The notes beneath the pieces are model-generated. The model was not told the DNA's origin. It ran no database searches and saw only the letters and a program-made list of their open reading frames with translations. This document shows positions 16,687 through 25,918 of a DNA stretch of 64,000 nucleotides, piece by piece (the stretch's first letter is position 1; each line of letters begins with the position of its first letter). This DNA is from Umezawaea sp049997955 (GTDB lineage Bacteria > Actinomycetota > Actinomycetes > Mycobacteriales > Pseudonocardiaceae), in assembly GCA_049997955.1 (NCBI GenBank), contig JAEBDY010000008.1, positions 414,295 to 478,294 on the forward strand, written 5' to 3'. A program made the position numbers and the translations under genes.

Positions 16687-17787
16687 TCAGCCTGACACGT
16701 CGCGGCCCTTCCACGTGACGCCGCGCCACGCCCGCGTGGCGCTGTCGAGCATCACCACGCCCAGCGCGACGAGCGCCGCGGGTGCCAGCAGCGCGGTCGC
16801 CCCCGGCTGGCCGACGCGCCGCACGTACGTCCAGTGGGCGACGGCTTGGCCGAGCCAGCCGAGCGCGCCCAGTGCCCGCACGGTCCTGGACCGGCTGAGC
16901 ACCGCGGCCACCGGCGCGAGTCCGTAGGCGATGTGCGCCGCGCCGGTGGACGCGAGCACCGCGCACACGGCCGCGGGGCTGCCGACCATCTCGCTGATCC
17001 CGGCGAAAGTGCTCTTGCGCAACGACTTCCACGACTTGACGAACGTGTCGTGCCCGGACGTGGTCACCGCGGCCCCGCCGTCCACGTACTGCGTCCGCGC
17101 GCCGGAATCCCGCACCAGCGTGGCGAGTCCGACGTCGTCGGCCCGCGTCGCGGCGATGGCCGTCCAGCCGCCGGCCTGGTCGTAGGCCTCGCGCGACACC
17201 AGCATGCAGTGCCCGACGCCCAGCGCCCTGCGTCCCGCGCGGCCGGACGGCGACGTGCTCTCGAACAGCAGCTGGTTCGTCGGCGGCAGCAGCAACCAGT
17301 AGCCGGGCCCGGACGTCGTCGAGCGGCCGGCGGTCGACACCAGCGCCGCCTGCCGCTCCCGAGCGGAGGCGAGCAGCCTGCCGACCGAACCGGGAGCCAG
17401 GACGACGTCGGCGTCCACGAACAGCAGCCACTCGCCCTCGGCTTCGAGCACGCCGAGGTGCATCGCGTGCACCTTGCCCGCCCACCCCTCGGGCGGGCCG
17501 TCGCTCGACACCAGCCGCACGCCGTGGCGCCGCGCGATGTCGGCGGTGCCGTCGGTGGAGGCGTCGTCCACCACCACGATCCGCGCCGCCTGCCCCCGCA
17601 ACGCCGTCAGGCACGCGTCCAGCGTCGCTTCCTCGTTCCGCGCCGCCACGACCACGGTCACGGTCGACACCGCGTCACCGGTCTCCGGCAACCGCGGCAC
17701 CTGCCGCCACACCGCCACGGTGTTCGCCGCGCGAGCCACCGCGACGGTGGCCGCGAGCCCCGCTCCGAGCACTCCCCATCCGCCCAT
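16687..17787 (-). CDS. Family 2 glycosyltransferase (CrtQ/HpnB-like)
   Basis: The 366-residue protein from ATG 17787 starts with a membrane segment, then carries a GT2 domain. Visible parts are VVVAARNEEATLDACL, the nucleotide-binding VVDDASTDGTADIA, the DxD motif in LLFVDADVVLAPGS, and an ED-like acceptor region before further membrane segments near the C-terminus (about 275-345). The arrangement matches transferases acting on lipids or carotenoids at the membrane. It starts back to back with hrpB, 27 bp away, so divergent promoters must overlap. Confidence 0.83.
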   Translation of the reverse strand: MGGWGVLGAGLAATVAVARAANTVAVWRQVPRLPETGDAVSTVTVVVAARNEEATLDACLTALRGQAARIVVVDDASTDGTADIARRHGVRLVSSDGPPEGWAGKVHAMHLGVLEAEGEWLLFVDADVVLAPGSVGRLLASARERQAALVSTAGRSTTSGPGYWLLLPPTNQLLFESTSPSGRAGRRALGVGHCMLVSREAYDQAGGWTAIAATRADDVGLATLVRDSGARTQYVDGGAAVTTSGHDTFVKSWKSLRKSTFAGISEMVGSPAAVCAVLASTGAAHIAYGLAPVAAVLSRSRTVRALGALGWLGQAVAHWTYVRRVGQPGATALLAPAALVALGVVMLDSATRAWRGVTWKGRDVSG

Positions 17788-17814
17788 GCGACCAGGTTGG
17801 CACACTGGCTCATC

Positions 17815-20202
17815 GTGGAACTGCCGAACCTGCCAGTCCGGGCCGTGCTCGGCGACGTCGTCGGCGCGCTCGCCGAGCACGGATGCGCGGTGCTGGTCGC
17901 GCCGCCGGGCACGGGTAAGACCACGCTGGTGCCGTTGGCGCTGGCCGAGGCGCACAGCGGGCGCGTGGTCGTGGCCGAGCCGCGGCGGATCGCGGCCCGT
18001 GCCGCGGCCGCGCGGATGGCGTCGCTGCTGGACGAGCCGGTGGGGCGGACGGTCGGCTACTCGGTGCGCGGCGACCGCAAGGTGTCGGCGGCGACCCGGA
18101 TCGAGGTCGTGACCTCGGGGCTGCTGGTGCGCAGGCTCCAGTCCGACCCGGAACTGGCAGGCGTCGGCACCGTGCTGCTGGACGAGTGCCACGAGCGGCA
18201 CCTGGACGCCGACCTGCTGCTGGCGCTGCTGCTCGACGCCCGCGCGGGTCTGCGGCCGGACCTGCGGCTGCTGGCGACGTCGGCGACCGTCGCGGCGGGC
18301 AGGCTGGCCGAGCTGCTGGGCGACGCGCCCGTGCTGCGCGCCGAGGCCCGGACCTACCCCACCACCACGGACTACGTGACCCCGGCGCGCAAGGAGCGGA
18401 TCGAGGCGTGCGTCGCCCGCGCGACCCGGCAGGCACTGTCCGAAGTGGATGGTGATGTGCTGGTCTTCCTCCCCGGCGCGGCGGAGATCCGGCGCACGGC
18501 CGCGCTGCTGTCGCTGCCGGACGTGGACGTGCTCACCCTGCACGGTCGGCTGTCGGCAGGCACGCAGGACGACGCGCTGAAGCCCGGCGCCCGCCGTCGG
18601 ATCGTGCTGTCGACCGCGATCGCCGAGTCGAGCCTGACCGTGCCGGGGGTGCGAGCGGTGGTCGACTCCGGCCTGTCGCGCGTGCCTCGGGTCGACCACC
18701 GCCGCGGCCTGTCCGGGCTGGCCACCGTGCGGGTGTCGATGGCCGTGGCCGACCAGCGCGCGGGCCGAGCGGGCCGGGAGGCGCCGGGTCACGTGTACCG
18801 GTGCTGGCCGGAGCACGAGCACAGCACCCTGCCCCGCTACCCGGAACCCGAGATCAAGACCGCCGACCTGACCAGGCTCGCGTTGGAGCTGGCCTGCTGG
18901 GGCACTCCCGACGGCACCGCGCTGAGCTGGTGGGACGCCCCGCCCGCGGGTGCGCTGGAGGTCGGTCGCACGGTGCTGCGGACGTTGGGCGCGCTCGACG
19001 CCGACGGGCACGCGACCGACCGCGGGCGGCGGATGTCCGGTCTCGGCCTGCACCCGCGGCTGGCCCGCGCGCTGCTGGACGGCGCGGCCGAGGTGGGCGC
19101 GCGCAACGCGGCGGAGGTGGTGGCGCTGCTGGACGACGACGCCCTGACCGACAGCGCGGAGCTGTCCACCGCGTTGCGGGACCTGCGTTCCGGGCACAAC
19201 GACCGCTCGAAGCAGTGGTCGCGCGAGGCGCGCAGGCTGGCGGAGATGGTCAGCGGAAGGGGACGGGACGACCCGGCGCTCGTGGTGGCGCTGGCGCACC
19301 CGGAACGGTTGGCCCGACGGCGATCCGGCGGCGGCGGCGTGTACCTGATGGCGGGTGGCACGGCCGCCGAACTGCCGCCGGGCAGCGGACTCGGGGACGC
19401 CGAGTGGCTGGCCGTGGCCGTCGCCGACCGCGAGCCGGGCCGCAGCCACGGCCGGATCCGGCTGGCCGCACGGGTGGACGAGCAGCTGGCCGTGCAAGCC
19501 GCTCCGGCACTGGTGTCCACTGTGGACGAGGTGCGCTGGGACCAGGACGTGGTGGCGAACCGGGTCCGCAGGCTCGGCGCGATCGTGTTGTCCAGCAAGC
19601 CGTTGCGCGATCCGAGCCCGGCCGCCGTGCGGGCGGCGCTGGTCGCCGGGCTGCGGTCCGAGGGGCTGGGCCTCCTGCGCTGGCACGCCGACGCCACGAG
19701 GCTCCGGGAACGGCTGGAGTTCCTGCACCGGGTGCTCGGCGACCCGTGGCCGGAGGTGACGGACGAGGCGCTGCTGGCGAACGTCGAAGGCTGGCTCGGC
19801 AACGCCCGCAAGCGCGCCGACCTGGCGAAGGTCGACGCGGAGAAGGTGGTCCGCCACCTGCTGCCCTGGCCCGCGGCCGGGCGGCTGGACGAGCTGGCGC
19901 CCGATCGGCTGGAGGTGCCGTCGGGGTCGCGGATCCGGGTCGACTACACCGGCGACAACCCGGCGCTGCCGGTGAAGGTGCAGGAGGTGTTCGGGTGGGT
20001 CGACACGCCCCGCATCGCGGACGGCCGGGTGCCGGTGGTGCTGCACCTGCTGACCCCCGCGGGTCGCGCCACGGCCGTGACCGGCGACCTGGCCTCGTTC
20101 TGGCGAACCGGGTACGCGCAGGTCAGGTCCGAGTTGCGCGGCCGGTACCCCAAGCACCGCTGGCCGGAGGACCCGATGACCGCCCCGCCAGCCCGTCGGT
20201 GA
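17815..20202 (+). CDS. hrpB: ATP-dependent RNA/DNA helicase HrpB
   Basis: The protein has 795 residues from GTG 17815. DEAH-family helicase motifs are complete: Walker A APPGTGKTT (29-37), box II DECHERHLD, motif III LLATSATV and motif VI DQRAGRAGREAPG. They are followed by HA2/winged regions and the HrpB-specific C-terminal domain ending KHRWPEDPM. The length fits HrpB (about 800-840). The exact cellular role of HrpB is not settled in any species. It starts 27 bp from the divergent GT2 gene and is followed after 35 bp by the DinB protein. Confidence 0.92.
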   Translation: MELPNLPVRAVLGDVVGALAEHGCAVLVAPPGTGKTTLVPLALAEAHSGRVVVAEPRRIAARAAAARMASLLDEPVGRTVGYSVRGDRKVSAATRIEVVTSGLLVRRLQSDPELAGVGTVLLDECHERHLDADLLLALLLDARAGLRPDLRLLATSATVAAGRLAELLGDAPVLRAEARTYPTTTDYVTPARKERIEACVARATRQALSEVDGDVLVFLPGAAEIRRTAALLSLPDVDVLTLHGRLSAGTQDDALKPGARRRIVLSTAIAESSLTVPGVRAVVDSGLSRVPRVDHRRGLSGLATVRVSMAVADQRAGRAGREAPGHVYRCWPEHEHSTLPRYPEPEIKTADLTRLALELACWGTPDGTALSWWDAPPAGALEVGRTVLRTLGALDADGHATDRGRRMSGLGLHPRLARALLDGAAEVGARNAAEVVALLDDDALTDSAELSTALRDLRSGHNDRSKQWSREARRLAEMVSGRGRDDPALVVALAHPERLARRRSGGGGVYLMAGGTAAELPPGSGLGDAEWLAVAVADREPGRSHGRIRLAARVDEQLAVQAAPALVSTVDEVRWDQDVVANRVRRLGAIVLSSKPLRDPSPAAVRAALVAGLRSEGLGLLRWHADATRLRERLEFLHRVLGDPWPEVTDEALLANVEGWLGNARKRADLAKVDAEKVVRHLLPWPAAGRLDELAPDRLEVPSGSRIRVDYTGDNPALPVKVQEVFGWVDTPRIADGRVPVVLHLLTPAGRATAVTGDLASFWRTGYAQVRSELRGRYPKHRWPEDPMTAPPARR

Positions 20203-20237
20203 CAGTCGTTGTCCGCGATCCGCCCTACCGTCGGGGC

Positions 20238-20774
20238 GTGGACCTGAACTGGACGAAGGAACTGACGGAGCAACTCGACTTCTACTGGCGCCACCAGTTC
20301 CTGCCGCGCCTGGAGGGGCTCACCGACGAGGAGTACCTGTGGGAGCCGGTCGACGGCTGCTGGAGCGTGCGCCCGGACGGCGGTGGCGGGCACGTGGTCG
20401 ACCACGCGGAGGAGGAGCCCGCGCCACCGCCGTTCACCACCATCGCCTGGCGGATCGCGCACATCGGCTCGGACGTGCTGGGCATGCGCGCGGGCAACCA
20501 CTTCGGCGACGGGTACGACCTCGCCGAGGTGCGCCCGCCCGGCACCGCGCAGGCCGGACTCGACCTCCTGCGCGAGTCGTACGCCTTGTGGCACAAGGGA
20601 GTCGCGGCGCTGGACGACGCCGGACTCGCACGGCCGTGCGGTCCGGCCGAGGGGCCGTACCACGCCCACCCGTTCGCCGCGCTCGTGCTGCACGTCAACC
20701 GCGAGGTCGTCCACCACGGCGCCGAGGTCGCGACCCTGCGCGACCTCTACCGCGACCGCACCAGCGGCAGGTAG
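20238..20774 (+). CDS. DinB-family metal-binding protein
   Basis: The 178-residue helical-bundle protein from GTG 20238 belongs to the DinB/YfiT group. Metal-ligand histidines appear in WRIAHIGSDVLG and in VNREVVHHGAEV near the C-terminus, and an insertion of unusual acidic/proline sequence (DHAEEEPAPPP) follows residue 45. Related proteins include thiol-dependent S-transferases and maleylpyruvate isomerase-like enzymes. The substrate is unknown. Confidence 0.8.
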   Translation: MDLNWTKELTEQLDFYWRHQFLPRLEGLTDEEYLWEPVDGCWSVRPDGGGGHVVDHAEEEPAPPPFTTIAWRIAHIGSDVLGMRAGNHFGDGYDLAEVRPPGTAQAGLDLLRESYALWHKGVAALDDAGLARPCGPAEGPYHAHPFAALVLHVNREVVHHGAEVATLRDLYRDRTSGR

Positions 20775-20967
20775 ACCTCGTCCACGATCTCGGCCAGCAC
20801 GTCGTCGGGAGCGTGGGGGACGCCGCGGGTGAGGAACTCGTTGCGCAGCAACGCCACCGCGACCGTATGGCGAGCTACGGCGTGGTGAAGGTGCTGGAGA
20901 ACGGGTTCGGCGAGACCTACCCGGACCTGCGCTGGGAGCCCAAGGCCGCGTTCGCCGCGCTGGCGGA
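20775..20967. pseudogene. Two short gene remnants between DinB and TetR
   Basis: No intact gene fits here. On the minus strand (about 20750-20865) the sequence reads VAVALLRNEFLTRGVPHAPD then AEIVDEVYLPLV, like the end of a regulator. On the plus strand (20867-20980) it reads MASYGVVKVLENG and TYPDLRWEPKAAFAALADYFG, like the C-terminus of a glycoside hydrolase. Both overlap neighbouring real genes and have no remaining front part, which suggests debris from past rearrangement. The family assignments are tentative. Confidence 0.35.
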
Positions 20968-21570
20968 CTACTTCGGCTGCCCCGGTGTCGGCACCGGGAT
21001 CCTGCCGTCGCGCAGCAGGGTCATCGCCTCCTCGGCGAGGGCGTGCAGGTCCGCCTTGCCCGCGCTGTCCACCCAGGACCGCACGACGACCTCGATGATG
21101 TTGATGGCGAACGCCGCCGTGAGCCGGGCGGTGATGCGGTCGGAGGGGTCGTCGAGCATGTCCGCGACCTCGCTCGCCAACGTGTCGCGCCACATCCACA
21201 GGACGTCCGCCAACTGCGCCCGCACCGAGCCGTTCAGCCCGGAGATGTCGTAGACGGCCAGCACGCGCGCCGGGTCGGTCGCCATGACGTCGAGGACCCT
21301 GCCGATGACCGTGTTCAGCGCGACCGGCAACGGCTCGGGCGGCTGGGTGCGCAGGTCGTCCAGCGCGTCGAAGAGGCTGGTCCGGACGAACTCGACGACG
21401 AGCGTCTCCTTCGTCGGGAAGTAGCGGTAGAGGGTTCGCGGGCCGACCTCGGCCGCGATCGCGATCTGCTCGATCGTGGTTCGCTGGTAGCCGTTGCAGG
21501 TGAACAACTCGAATGCCTTGTCCGAGATCAGCTGCCGCGTCCTGGCCATCTTGAGCTCGCGGATTCCCAT
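20968..21570 (-). CDS. TetR-family transcriptional regulator of the P450 operon
   Basis: The protein has 200 residues from ATG 21570, preceded by GGAGGTGGGC. The N-terminal HTH reads AFELFTCNGYQRTTIEQIAI and VGPRTLYRYFPTKETLV; the C-terminal ligand domain is divergent. It is transcribed away from the cytochrome P450 gene. A perfect 23-bp palindrome lies in the shared intergenic region, so it very likely represses both itself and the P450-ferredoxin-reductase operon until a substrate or product binds. The ligand is unknown. Confidence 0.88.
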   Translation of the reverse strand: MGIRELKMARTRQLISDKAFELFTCNGYQRTTIEQIAIAAEVGPRTLYRYFPTKETLVVEFVRTSLFDALDDLRTQPPEPLPVALNTVIGRVLDVMATDPARVLAVYDISGLNGSVRAQLADVLWMWRDTLASEVADMLDDPSDRITARLTAAFAINIIEVVVRSWVDSAGKADLHALAEEAMTLLRDGRIPVPTPGQPK

Positions 21571-21682
21571 GCCCACCTCCCGGGGTCGGACACCCGAAGG
21601 GAGGCTAACACCGCCACCAGCGCGTATCCGGCCTGCGACAACAGGCACTTGCCGTGATCTCTCCATCACTGGCAGTGTGGAC

Positions 21683-21705
21683 AACGTGGCAGTAACTGCC
21701 ACGTT
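21683..21705. promoter_or_regulatory. TetR operator palindrome
   Basis: AACGTGGCAG-taa-CTGCCACGTT is a perfect inverted repeat with 10-bp arms, 23 bp before the P450 start codon and 113 bp from the TetR start. A second, shorter palindrome CACTG-g-CAGTG at 21667-21677 shares the core GGCAGT, so two dimers could bind side by side. Confidence 0.8.
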
Positions 21706-21727
21706 CCCACCACGAGGGGTACGACGA

Positions 21728-22945
21728 ATGACCGAGGCACCGAGCAGGCCGACCACCGGATCGTTCCCGATGAAACGGACGGAGGAGTGCCCGTTCGACC
21801 CGGCCGAGGGTTACGCGGAGTTCCGCGAGGAGAACCCGATCGCCCACGTCTCCTGCCCCGCCGGGATCGACGCCTGGCTCGTGACCCGCTACGAAGACGT
21901 GCGCACGGTGCTCAACAGCCCCGGCCTCAGCTCCGCGGTCCCGGTCATGGGCCACGCCAACCCGAAGGTCGACTTCGACACGCCGATCAACCCCGGCTCG
22001 ATCATCCAGGCCGACGGCGACGCGCACTCCCGGCTGCGCAGGCTGCTGACGTCCGAGTTCACCGTCAAGCGCATCCAGGCCCTGCGCCCGTACATCCAGA
22101 AGCTGATCGACGACCACATCGACGCGATGCTCGCGAGCACCGAACCGGTCGACCTGGTCCGCGACTTCGCCCTGCCCATCCCGTCGCTGGTGATCTGCGA
22201 GCTGCTCGGCGTGCCCTACGAGCAGCGCGACCAGTTCCAGCGGCAGAGCGGCATCCTGACCTCCGTCGACGTCGACCCCGACATCGCGGTCCAGGCCAAC
22301 GCCGAGATCCAGGGTTTCGTGGCGCAGCTGGTCGTCGACAAGATGCAGAACCCGACGGACGACCTGATCTCCCGGCTCATCAAGCGGGCCCAGGACTCGG
22401 GTCAGCCGCTGACCGTCGAGGAACTCGTCGTGCTCGGCCTCTCGCTGCTGGTCGCGGGTCACGAGACGACCGCGAACATGATCACGTTGAGCACCGTCAC
22501 CCTGCTCCGCAACCCGGACCAGCTCGAAGAGCTGCGCGCCAACCCCGACCTCGTGCCGTCCGCCGTCGAGGAGATGCTGCGCTACCTCTCCGTCGTGCAG
22601 TTCGGCCTGTTCCGGGCCATCACCGAGGACATCCCGCTCGGCGAGGAGACGCTGCGCGCGGGCGAGTGGCTGGTCACGTCGCTGGCGTCCGGCAACCGCG
22701 ACACCTCGGTCTTCCCCGACGCCGACCGGCTCGACGTCCACCGCAAGGCGTCCGCGCACCTCGCGTTCGGCTACGGCGCCCACCAGTGCCTCGGCCAGCA
22801 GCTCGCGCGGGTCGAACTCCAGCAGGTGTTCAGCACCCTGTTCACCCGCATCCCCACCCTGCGGCTGGACATCCCGTTCGAGGAGCTGAAGTTCAAGGAC
22901 GACACCCTCGTCTACGGCGTCCGCTCGCTCCCCGTCGCCTGGTGA
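21728..22945 (+). CDS. Cytochrome P450 monooxygenase
   Basis: The 405-residue protein from ATG 21728 has the bacterial class I P450 signatures: the I-helix LLVAGHETTANM, the K-helix SAVEEMLRYLS, and the heme loop FGYGAHQCLGQQLARVE with the proximal Cys354. A 5' leader frame exists further upstream, but the domain starts here. Actinomycete enzymes of this CYP105/107-like group hydroxylate natural products or xenobiotics. A ferredoxin and a reductase follow directly, so the whole electron-transfer chain is encoded together under a TetR repressor. Confidence 0.93.
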   Translation: MTEAPSRPTTGSFPMKRTEECPFDPAEGYAEFREENPIAHVSCPAGIDAWLVTRYEDVRTVLNSPGLSSAVPVMGHANPKVDFDTPINPGSIIQADGDAHSRLRRLLTSEFTVKRIQALRPYIQKLIDDHIDAMLASTEPVDLVRDFALPIPSLVICELLGVPYEQRDQFQRQSGILTSVDVDPDIAVQANAEIQGFVAQLVVDKMQNPTDDLISRLIKRAQDSGQPLTVEELVVLGLSLLVAGHETTANMITLSTVTLLRNPDQLEELRANPDLVPSAVEEMLRYLSVVQFGLFRAITEDIPLGEETLRAGEWLVTSLASGNRDTSVFPDADRLDVHRKASAHLAFGYGAHQCLGQQLARVELQQVFSTLFTRIPTLRLDIPFEELKFKDDTLVYGVRSLPVAW

Positions 22946-22976
22946 CCCCGTCCCACCCCTGGAAGGAGAACACCCC

Positions 22977-23171
22977 ATGCGCGTGAGCATCGACGAGGAC
23001 GGCTGCGTCGGCGCGGGCCAGTGCGTCCTCGCCGCACCCGAAGTCTTCGACCAGCGCGACGAGGACGGTGTCGTGGTCCTGCTGGACGAGACGCCCGCTC
23101 CCCACCTGCACGACGCGACGCGCGAAGCGGCCGTGCTCTGCCCAGCGCTCGTCATCCACCTCGCCGAGTGA
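22977..23171 (+). CDS. [3Fe-4S] ferredoxin
   Basis: The 64-residue acidic protein has three cluster cysteines (C10, C16 and C55, the last followed by Pro) and alanine/glycine in the place of the fourth ligand, as in P450-associated [3Fe-4S] ferredoxins. It begins 31 bp after the P450 with GGAGAA before the ATG, and its stop overlaps the reductase start (TGATG). It most likely passes electrons from the reductase to the P450. Confidence 0.93.
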   Translation: MRVSIDEDGCVGAGQCVLAAPEVFDQRDEDGVVVLLDETPAPHLHDATREAAVLCPALVIHLAE

Positions 23172-24331
23172 TGTCCGAGATCCGCCGCGTCGTCGTCGTG
23201 GGAGCGTCGGCGGCGGGGCTGACCACGGCCGAGACCCTGCGGCGCGAGGGCTACGCGGGTCTCGTCACCCTGATCGGCGACGAGCTCCACCTCCCCTACG
23301 ACCGTCCGCCCCTGTCCAAGCAGGTGCTCCTCGGCACGTGGGAACCGGAGCGCACCTCGTTCCGCGACGACGCCACCTACCAGCGCCTCGACGTCGGGCT
23401 GCGGCTGGGCGCCACGGCGACGGGCGTCGACCTGGGGGCGAGGACGGTCGTTCTGGCGTCCGGCGACCACGTCCCCTACGACCGCCTGGTCATCGCCACC
23501 GGAGTTCGGCCGCTGAAGCTCCGGCAAGGGCACGACCTGCACGGCGTCCACGTCCTCCGCACCCTGGACGACACCCTCGCACTGCGGGCGGCGCTGGCCA
23601 GGGCGACCTCGGTAGCCGTGGTGGGGGCCGGTTTCCTCGGCTCCGAAGCAGCGGCGGCGGCCCGCACGCTCGGCCTGGACGTCACCTTGATCGACCTGGC
23701 GCCGGTCCCTCTGTCCCGCCAGTTCGGCGATGAACTGGGCGGCTGGATCGGCGACCTCCACCGGGACCACGGCGTCGCGGTCAGGACCGGCGTGGGCGTG
23801 ACCCGGCTGCTGGGCGACGGCGAGGTCACCGGCGTCGAACTCGCGGACGGCACCACCGTGACCGCCGACGTGGTCCTCGTGGCCATCGGCTCGACCCCGG
23901 CCACCGACTGGCTGAGGACGAGCGGCGTTCCCCTGCTGGACGGCGTCCTCTGCGACTCCACCTGCCAAGCCGTTCCCAACGTCTACGCAGCAGGCGACGT
24001 GGCCCGCTGGCACAACGAGCGCTTCGGCGTCCCGATGCGCGTGGAACACCGGATGAACGCCACCGAGCAGGCCATGGCGGTGGCCAAGAACATCCTCGGC
24101 GACCCCAAGCCGTTCACCCCGATCCCCTACTTCTGGACGGACCAGTTCGACGCCAGGATCCAGGCGTACGGGATCTTCCCGCCCGAGGCGGAGATGACGG
24201 TCGCCCAGGGCGATCCCACCGCCCGCAAGTTCATCGCCCACTACCGCCACGACGGCGACCTGGTGGGCGTCCTCGGCTGGAACATGCCGAGGGAACTGCG
24301 CGCGGCCCGCGCTCTGCTCACGCGGGACTAA
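23171..24331 (+). CDS. NAD(P)H-dependent ferredoxin reductase
   Basis: The 386-residue FAD enzyme is of the putidaredoxin/rubredoxin reductase type. Visible are the N-terminal FAD site VVVVGASAAGLTTAE, the second Rossmann site VAVVGAGFLGSEAAAAA for NAD(P)H, the FAD-contact VPNVYAAGDVARW, and a C-terminal interaction domain. Its ATG overlaps the ferredoxin stop by one base. It should reduce the ferredoxin that feeds the P450. Confidence 0.92.
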   Translation: MSEIRRVVVVGASAAGLTTAETLRREGYAGLVTLIGDELHLPYDRPPLSKQVLLGTWEPERTSFRDDATYQRLDVGLRLGATATGVDLGARTVVLASGDHVPYDRLVIATGVRPLKLRQGHDLHGVHVLRTLDDTLALRAALARATSVAVVGAGFLGSEAAAAARTLGLDVTLIDLAPVPLSRQFGDELGGWIGDLHRDHGVAVRTGVGVTRLLGDGEVTGVELADGTTVTADVVLVAIGSTPATDWLRTSGVPLLDGVLCDSTCQAVPNVYAAGDVARWHNERFGVPMRVEHRMNATEQAMAVAKNILGDPKPFTPIPYFWTDQFDARIQAYGIFPPEAEMTVAQGDPTARKFIAHYRHDGDLVGVLGWNMPRELRAARALLTRD

Positions 24332-24404
24332 ACGCCCGCCGCGGTGGCGTTGCCCAGGTGACGCCACCGCACCGGGCGCACACCCAACTTCCGCCGGGGA
24401 GAAG

Positions 24405-25658
24405 ATGACGCCCATCGAGGCCAGCCCGACCAGACTGAAGCTCGTGGGCCTGCTGGGAGCCCTCTGCACCCTGGGCCCCATGTCGATCGACATGTACCTG
24501 CCCGCGTTCCCCAGCATGGCCACCGAACTGGACACCGCGGCACCGCAGATCCAGCTCTCCCTGACCACGTTCATCATCGGCCTGGCACTGGGCCAACTGC
24601 TGGCAGGCCCGATCTCCGACTCCATCGGCCGCAGGAAACCCCTGTTCGCAGGCCTGGTCATCTACATCACGTTCTCCCTGCTCTGCGCCATCGCCCCCAC
24701 GGCACTGGCACTGGCGGGCCTGCGGTTCATCCAGGCGCTGGGCGTGGCGGCGGGCTTCGTGGTGGCCACCGCCGTCGCGCGAGACCTCTTCTCCGGCCTG
24801 GCCATGGCCAAGTTCATGAGCCTCCTCATGCTCGTCAACGGCCTGGGCCCGGTGATCGCCCCCGTGCTGGGCGGCCAGGTCCTCCGCCTGACGAGCTGGC
24901 GGGGCACCTTCCTGGTCCTGGCCGTCATCGGCACGATCCTGCTGGCCGTCCTGGCCTACGCCCTGCCGGAAACCCACAAACCGGAGAACCGCGTCCCCGC
25001 CAACCTCAGGGGCACCCTCAGGACCTTCGGCGAACTCCTCAGGGACCGCTACTTCCTCGGCTACGCACTGGCGGCCTCGTTCGCCCTCGGCAGCCTCTTC
25101 GCCTACGTGGCAGGCGCCTCCTTCGTGCTCCAGAACGTCTTCGGCCTGAGCCCCCAGCAGTTCAGCCTGGTCTTCGGCCTCAACTCCCTCGGCATCCTCC
25201 TGGCAGGCCTCCTGAACACCTGGCTGACCGGCAGGCTGATGCCCAGGACCCTTCTCAAGATCGGCCTGGTCCTGGCCACCACGGGCGGCCTTGGCCTTCT
25301 GGCAGCAGGCCTGATCGGCGGCGGCCTGCCCACCTTCCTGCCTGCGCTCTTCCTCCTGACGACCAGCGTGGGCGTCCTGCTGCCCAACGCCGCCACCCTG
25401 GCCATGAACCGCCACCCGGAAGCAGCGGGCAGCGCCTCGGCCCTGCTGGGCGTCCTGCAATTCCTGGCGGGCGGCCTGATCGCCCCCCTGGTAGGCGCGG
25501 CGGGCACCGGAAGCGTCATCCCCATGGCAGCCGTGATGGCCGGTCTGACCATCGCCGCAACCTTGGCCTTCACCCTCCTGACCAGGGGCGACAAGGGCAT
25601 AACCAGGGACTCGGAACCCCTACCGATCCCAGCGTCCACAGCAACAGCAACACCGTAA
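24405..25658 (+). CDS. Bcr/CflA-family drug-resistance MFS transporter
   Basis: The 417-residue 12-TM protein has the Bcr/CflA hallmark opening in TM1 (SIDMYLPAFPSMATEL), the loop GPISDSIGRRKPLFAG and the TM5 motif VNGLGPVIAPVLGG. It lies 73 bp after the reductase in the same direction and may export the compound oxidised by the P450 or the inducer of the operon; that link is inference from position. Confidence 0.87.
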   Translation: MTPIEASPTRLKLVGLLGALCTLGPMSIDMYLPAFPSMATELDTAAPQIQLSLTTFIIGLALGQLLAGPISDSIGRRKPLFAGLVIYITFSLLCAIAPTALALAGLRFIQALGVAAGFVVATAVARDLFSGLAMAKFMSLLMLVNGLGPVIAPVLGGQVLRLTSWRGTFLVLAVIGTILLAVLAYALPETHKPENRVPANLRGTLRTFGELLRDRYFLGYALAASFALGSLFAYVAGASFVLQNVFGLSPQQFSLVFGLNSLGILLAGLLNTWLTGRLMPRTLLKIGLVLATTGGLGLLAAGLIGGGLPTFLPALFLLTTSVGVLLPNAATLAMNRHPEAAGSASALLGVLQFLAGGLIAPLVGAAGTGSVIPMAAVMAGLTIAATLAFTLLTRGDKGITRDSEPLPIPASTATATP

Positions 25659-25727
25659 AAACCCCGCCCCAAACCAGCCGCCACCAGCAACACCCACAAA
25701 CCGACAGCCGCAAGAAGGCCCTCACAA

Positions 25728-25860
25728 ACCAGCGCCACCTGGGGCACCCGCTAAACCGGCAGCCAGTGGGCGCACCGACAAACCAGCGGCCACCTGGCGC
25801 ACCCACTTACCGGCGGCCGCTGAGGGCGCACCACATACCGGCAGCCAGCGGGGGGTGCAG
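25728..25860. repeat. Degenerate ~27-bp tandem repeat, five copies
   Basis: Successive units share a core like AAACCAGCGGCCACCTGG followed by CGCACC, with spacings of 26-28 bp. They end in a GGTGCAGG-rich hairpin segment. The stretch is noncoding and lies between the MFS stop and the tmRNA terminator. Confidence 0.65.
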
Positions 25861-25918
25861 GGGGGCGAAGCCCGCCCTGCACCGGGGTCCGGGGCGGGAG
25901 CCCCGGTGTGACAACGAA

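Noticed and set aside
17788..20157. Very long minus-strand open frame extending the glycosyltransferase upstream
   Set aside because: It is the antisense shadow of hrpB; it is Arg/His/Gln/Pro-rich without domains, whereas hrpB carries all helicase motifs.
21605..24661. 1018-codon minus-strand open frame across P450, ferredoxin and reductase
   Set aside because: High-GC antisense artefact; the plus-strand genes have clear motifs and operon spacing.
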